From assembly GCF_022780145.1 (NCBI RefSeq), contig NZ_JALEXO010000268.1, forward strand, positions 1-7,984: a stretch of DNA of 7,984 nucleotides, written 5' to 3'. Source of the stretch: Intestinibacter sp. Its GTDB lineage: Bacteria; Bacillota; Clostridia; Peptostreptococcales; Peptostreptococcaceae. The position numbers and the translations under genes were made by a program. Positions 6,134 to 7,984 of the stretch are shown here, piece by piece. Below the pieces are notes generated by a model. It searched no databases and was not told the origin of the DNA. It saw only the letters and a program-made list of their open reading frames with translations. Numbering within the stretch: position 1 is the first letter of the stretch; every line of letters begins with the position of its first letter.

Positions 6134-7015
6134 ATGGCAATTAGTATGACTGGATTTGGAAGAGGCGAGGTAAAAAACGACAACTATCAATTTTTAGTAG
6201 AATGTAAGACTATTAATCATAGATATTGCGATATAAATATGCGTCTTCCAAGAAAAATCAACTGCTTAGAAGATAAAGCTAGAAATCTTATAAAGGATTT
6301 CATAAAAAGAGGAAGAGTTGATTTATATGTAAAGCTTGACTTAATAGGCTCAGACGATGTAAACTTAAAGTTCGACGATAATTTAGCGAGTCAATATATA
6401 AATATATTGAAAACTATCAGAGATAAATACGAATTAACAGATGATATATCTGTTATGAACGTTGCTAAGTTTCCTGATATAGTGAAGACAGAGGAAAAAG
6501 AAGAAGATGAAGATGAAATGTGGGCAATGTTTAAAGAGGCTTTAGAAATAGCTCTCGATAAGCTTGTCGAAATGAGAGTAGCTGAAGGTAAAAAATTGGA
6601 AGAGGATACTCTAAAAAGATGTGATATACTATCAGATTATATAAATCAAATTGAAAAGCTATCTGATACAGTAGTTGAAGATTACAGAGATAAATTAAAT
6701 ACTAGAATAAAAGAATTACTAGAAAATCCAAATGAAATAGACGAAAATAGAATGGCACAGGAAGTAGCTATATACGCAGATAAAAGCTCTATAACTGAGG
6801 AAATAGTTAGATTTAACTCTCATATAGTTCAGCTTAGAAATACAGTAGTAAAGGACGATTCAGTAGGAAGAAAGATGGATTTTCTTATCCAAGAGATGAA
6901 TAGAGAAATAAATACTATGGGATCAAAATCTTCAGATATAAATATCACTAACTTAGTAGTTGAAGTAAAAAGCGAATTAGAAAAAATTAGAGAACAAATT
7001 CAAAACATAGAATAG
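6134..7015 (+). CDS. yicC: YicC/YloC-family endoribonuclease
   Basis: 293 residues, typical of the family. It begins with the signature MAISMTGFGRGE and continues with the conserved stretch VECKTINHRYCDINMRLPR (residues 22-40) of the YicC N-terminal domain. The C-terminal DUF1732 domain carries GRKMDFLIQEMNREINTMGSKS, the most conserved block, followed by a charged helix rich in Glu and Lys. Homologues (E. coli YicC, Bacillus YloC) are endoribonucleases; E. coli YicC is tied to decay of the small RNA RyhB. An acidic linker (EEKEEDEDE) lies near residues 117-126. I chose ATG at 6134, one base after the dapF stop, because GGAGG (6123-6127) is 6 nt upstream; a longer frame from GTG at 6110 would overlap dapF and lacks a ribosome binding site. 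The tight spacing implies co-transcription and coupling with dapF. Confidence 0.95.
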   Translation: MAISMTGFGRGEVKNDNYQFLVECKTINHRYCDINMRLPRKINCLEDKARNLIKDFIKRGRVDLYVKLDLIGSDDVNLKFDDNLASQYINILKTIRDKYELTDDISVMNVAKFPDIVKTEEKEEDEDEMWAMFKEALEIALDKLVEMRVAEGKKLEEDTLKRCDILSDYINQIEKLSDTVVEDYRDKLNTRIKELLENPNEIDENRMAQEVAIYADKSSITEEIVRFNSHIVQLRNTVVKDDSVGRKMDFLIQEMNREINTMGSKSSDINITNLVVEVKSELEKIREQIQNIE

Positions 7016-7052
7016 TATTTATACATAGCAATAGAGAAAGGGAGATATAATA

Positions 7053-7676
7053 ATGATTAAGAAAAAAGGATTATTATTAGTTGTTTCTGGTCCATCAGGT
7101 GCAGGTAAAGGAACTGTTTGTAAAGAATTAATAAAGAGAAATCCTGATTTTAAGCTTTCAGTATCTGCTACTACTAGAGCTCCTAGAGAGGGTGAAGTAG
7201 ACGGAGAAAGTTATTTCTTTCTAACTAGAGAGAAATTTAAACAAATGATAGGTCAAGGTGGATTTTTAGAGTATGCACAAATTTACAGCAATTTCTATGG
7301 GACTCCTAAAGGACCTGTAATGAAGTACTTAGAAGAAGGTAGCGATGTTATACTAGAAATCGAAATGCAAGGAGCTAGACAGGTAAAGGAAATGTATCCA
7401 GAAGCTGTTCTTATATTTGTATTACCTCCTTCACTTGAAGAGCTTAAGAAGAGACTTACATCTAGAGGTACAGAAACTGAAGAACAAGTAAAAGAAAGAC
7501 TTAGCACTTCTTTTGAAGAAATAAAACAAATAAAAGATTACGATTACTTTGTATTCAACGAAAATAACAAGACGACAGATGCTGCTATAACTATAGAAAA
7601 TATAATTGTAGCAGAAAAAAATAAAGCTAGAAGATATGAAAATGCAATTATAAAAAAATTTGAGGAGGAATTATAA
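7053..7676 (+). CDS. gmk: guanylate kinase
   Basis: 207 residues, full length. The cytosolic enzyme phosphorylates GMP (and dGMP) to GDP with ATP, and sits at the entry to GTP and (p)ppGpp pools. Visible: P-loop GPSGAGKGT (13-21); GMP-binding block SATTRAPREGEVDGESYFF (38-56) with Ser38, Arg42, Arg45 and Tyr54; FLEYA (71-75, Glu73); YGTP (82-85); the I-L-E-I-E-M-Q-G-A strand (100-108), where Glu replaces the more usual Asp at two sites; and lid arginines in RLTSRGT (134-140) and KERL (147-150). ATG at 7053 follows AAAGGGAG (7037-7044) at 8 nt. The gene lies 37 nt after yicC and 1 nt before rpoZ. The same neighbours occur in many Firmicutes, but there a remA (DUF370) gene normally separates yicC and gmk, and here it is absent. 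Confidence 0.98.
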   Translation: MIKKKGLLLVVSGPSGAGKGTVCKELIKRNPDFKLSVSATTRAPREGEVDGESYFFLTREKFKQMIGQGGFLEYAQIYSNFYGTPKGPVMKYLEEGSDVILEIEMQGARQVKEMYPEAVLIFVLPPSLEELKKRLTSRGTETEEQVKERLSTSFEEIKQIKDYDYFVFNENNKTTDAAITIENIIVAEKNKARRYENAIIKKFEEEL

Positions 7677-7677
7677 A

Positions 7678-7953
7678 ATGATAAAACCATCAATAAACGA
7701 CGTATTAGAAAAAATAAGTAACAGATATTATTTAGTTGGGACTGTAGCTAAAAGAGCAAGAGAAATAGTTGACGGTTCTGAAATATACGTAGAAAACAAA
7801 CAAGGTGAAAACAAACCAGTTTGTATAGCAACTCAAGAAGTAGCAGAAGAAAAAATAACTTATAGATTATTAACACCAGAAGAAATAGAACAAAAAGAAT
7901 TAGAGCATCATCTAGAACAAGAAAAACAACAAAAAGAATTAGAACAAGACTAA
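7678..7953 (+). CDS. rpoZ: DNA-directed RNA polymerase omega subunit
   Basis: 91 residues. Omega helps fold and assemble the beta' subunit into RNA polymerase and in some bacteria forms part of the ppGpp site. The family pattern is clear: MIKPSINDVLEKISNRYYLV (1-20), the KRAREI helix (25-30), then KPVCIATQEVAEEKI (46-60). After about residue 66 the protein ends in a 26-residue stretch made mainly of Glu, Gln, Lys and Leu, which probably forms a charged helix. I chose ATG at 7678 because AGGAGG (7663-7668) lies upstream with a 9-nt gap; an in-frame TTG at 7660 would overlap the end of gmk and this ribosome binding site. It starts one base after the gmk stop, so the two are translationally coupled. 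By analogy, coaBC and priA should follow beyond the window edge. Confidence 0.96.
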   Translation: MIKPSINDVLEKISNRYYLVGTVAKRAREIVDGSEIYVENKQGENKPVCIATQEVAEEKITYRLLTPEEIEQKELEHHLEQEKQQKELEQD

Positions 7954-7984
7954 TATCTACTGCTTGGGAAGATGATTTAAGATC

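Noticed and set aside
5879..6190. 103-codon minus-strand frame across the dapF-yicC junction
   Set aside because: It overlaps two certain genes, has a low-complexity His/Leu/Ser composition and has no initiation signal.
7295..7507. 70-codon minus-strand frame inside gmk
   Set aside because: It overlaps conserved gmk codons and is Ser-rich antisense sequence.
7954..7984. Start of coaBC after rpoZ
   Set aside because: The only ATG (7972) meets a stop after two codons and the TTG at 7964 also stops quickly, so the next gene must begin beyond the window.

Overview
The window is AT-rich, uses strong AGGAGG-type ribosome binding sites and is packed with short-spaced genes. Together with the yicC-gmk-rpoZ block, a bacterial NFACT protein (RqcH) and a ferredoxin-nitroreductase fusion, this points to a low-GC Gram-positive anaerobe of the Clostridia, possibly Peptostreptococcaceae-like. 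The genus cannot be fixed from the sequence alone. The region reads as ordinary chromosome: there are no transposases, phage genes, CRISPR arrays, tRNAs or rRNAs, and no gene shows an obvious frameshift.

Layout. (1) 1-1016: a plus-strand CPBP-family intramembrane protease with its own short leader. (2) 1018-1066: a long imperfect hairpin that serves as a two-way terminator between this gene and the convergent rqcH. (3) 1076-2848, minus strand: rqcH, the ribosome quality control factor that adds alanine tails to stalled nascent chains. (4) 2849-3044: a 196-bp divergent control region with a candidate promoter on each strand. (5) 3045-5234, plus strand: a probable operon of a 2x[4Fe-4S]-nitroreductase, a small two-helix membrane protein with a lysine-rich tail, and an M50 (site-2 protease type) membrane metallopeptidase with a helical, TPR-like C-terminal half. 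(6) 5235-5298: a new candidate promoter with an A/T palindrome. (7) 5299-7953, plus strand: a tight operon dapF-yicC-gmk-rpoZ (gaps of 1, 37 and 1 nt), which by analogy with other Firmicutes should continue into coaBC and priA beyond the window. The last 31 bases hold no recognisable start.

How the genes fit together. The right half is housekeeping: diaminopimelate for the cell wall and lysine, RNA turnover, guanine nucleotide supply and the RNA polymerase omega subunit. The left half carries protein quality control (RqcH) flanked on both sides, within about 5 kb, by two unrelated classes of membrane-embedded protease. The best-supported points for a second look are the absence of remA (DUF370) between yicC and gmk, the altered motif around the second catalytic cysteine of DapF, and the unassigned nitroreductase/small membrane protein/M50 operon. 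I did not find a clear new defence, mobile or biosynthetic system, and I do not claim one.
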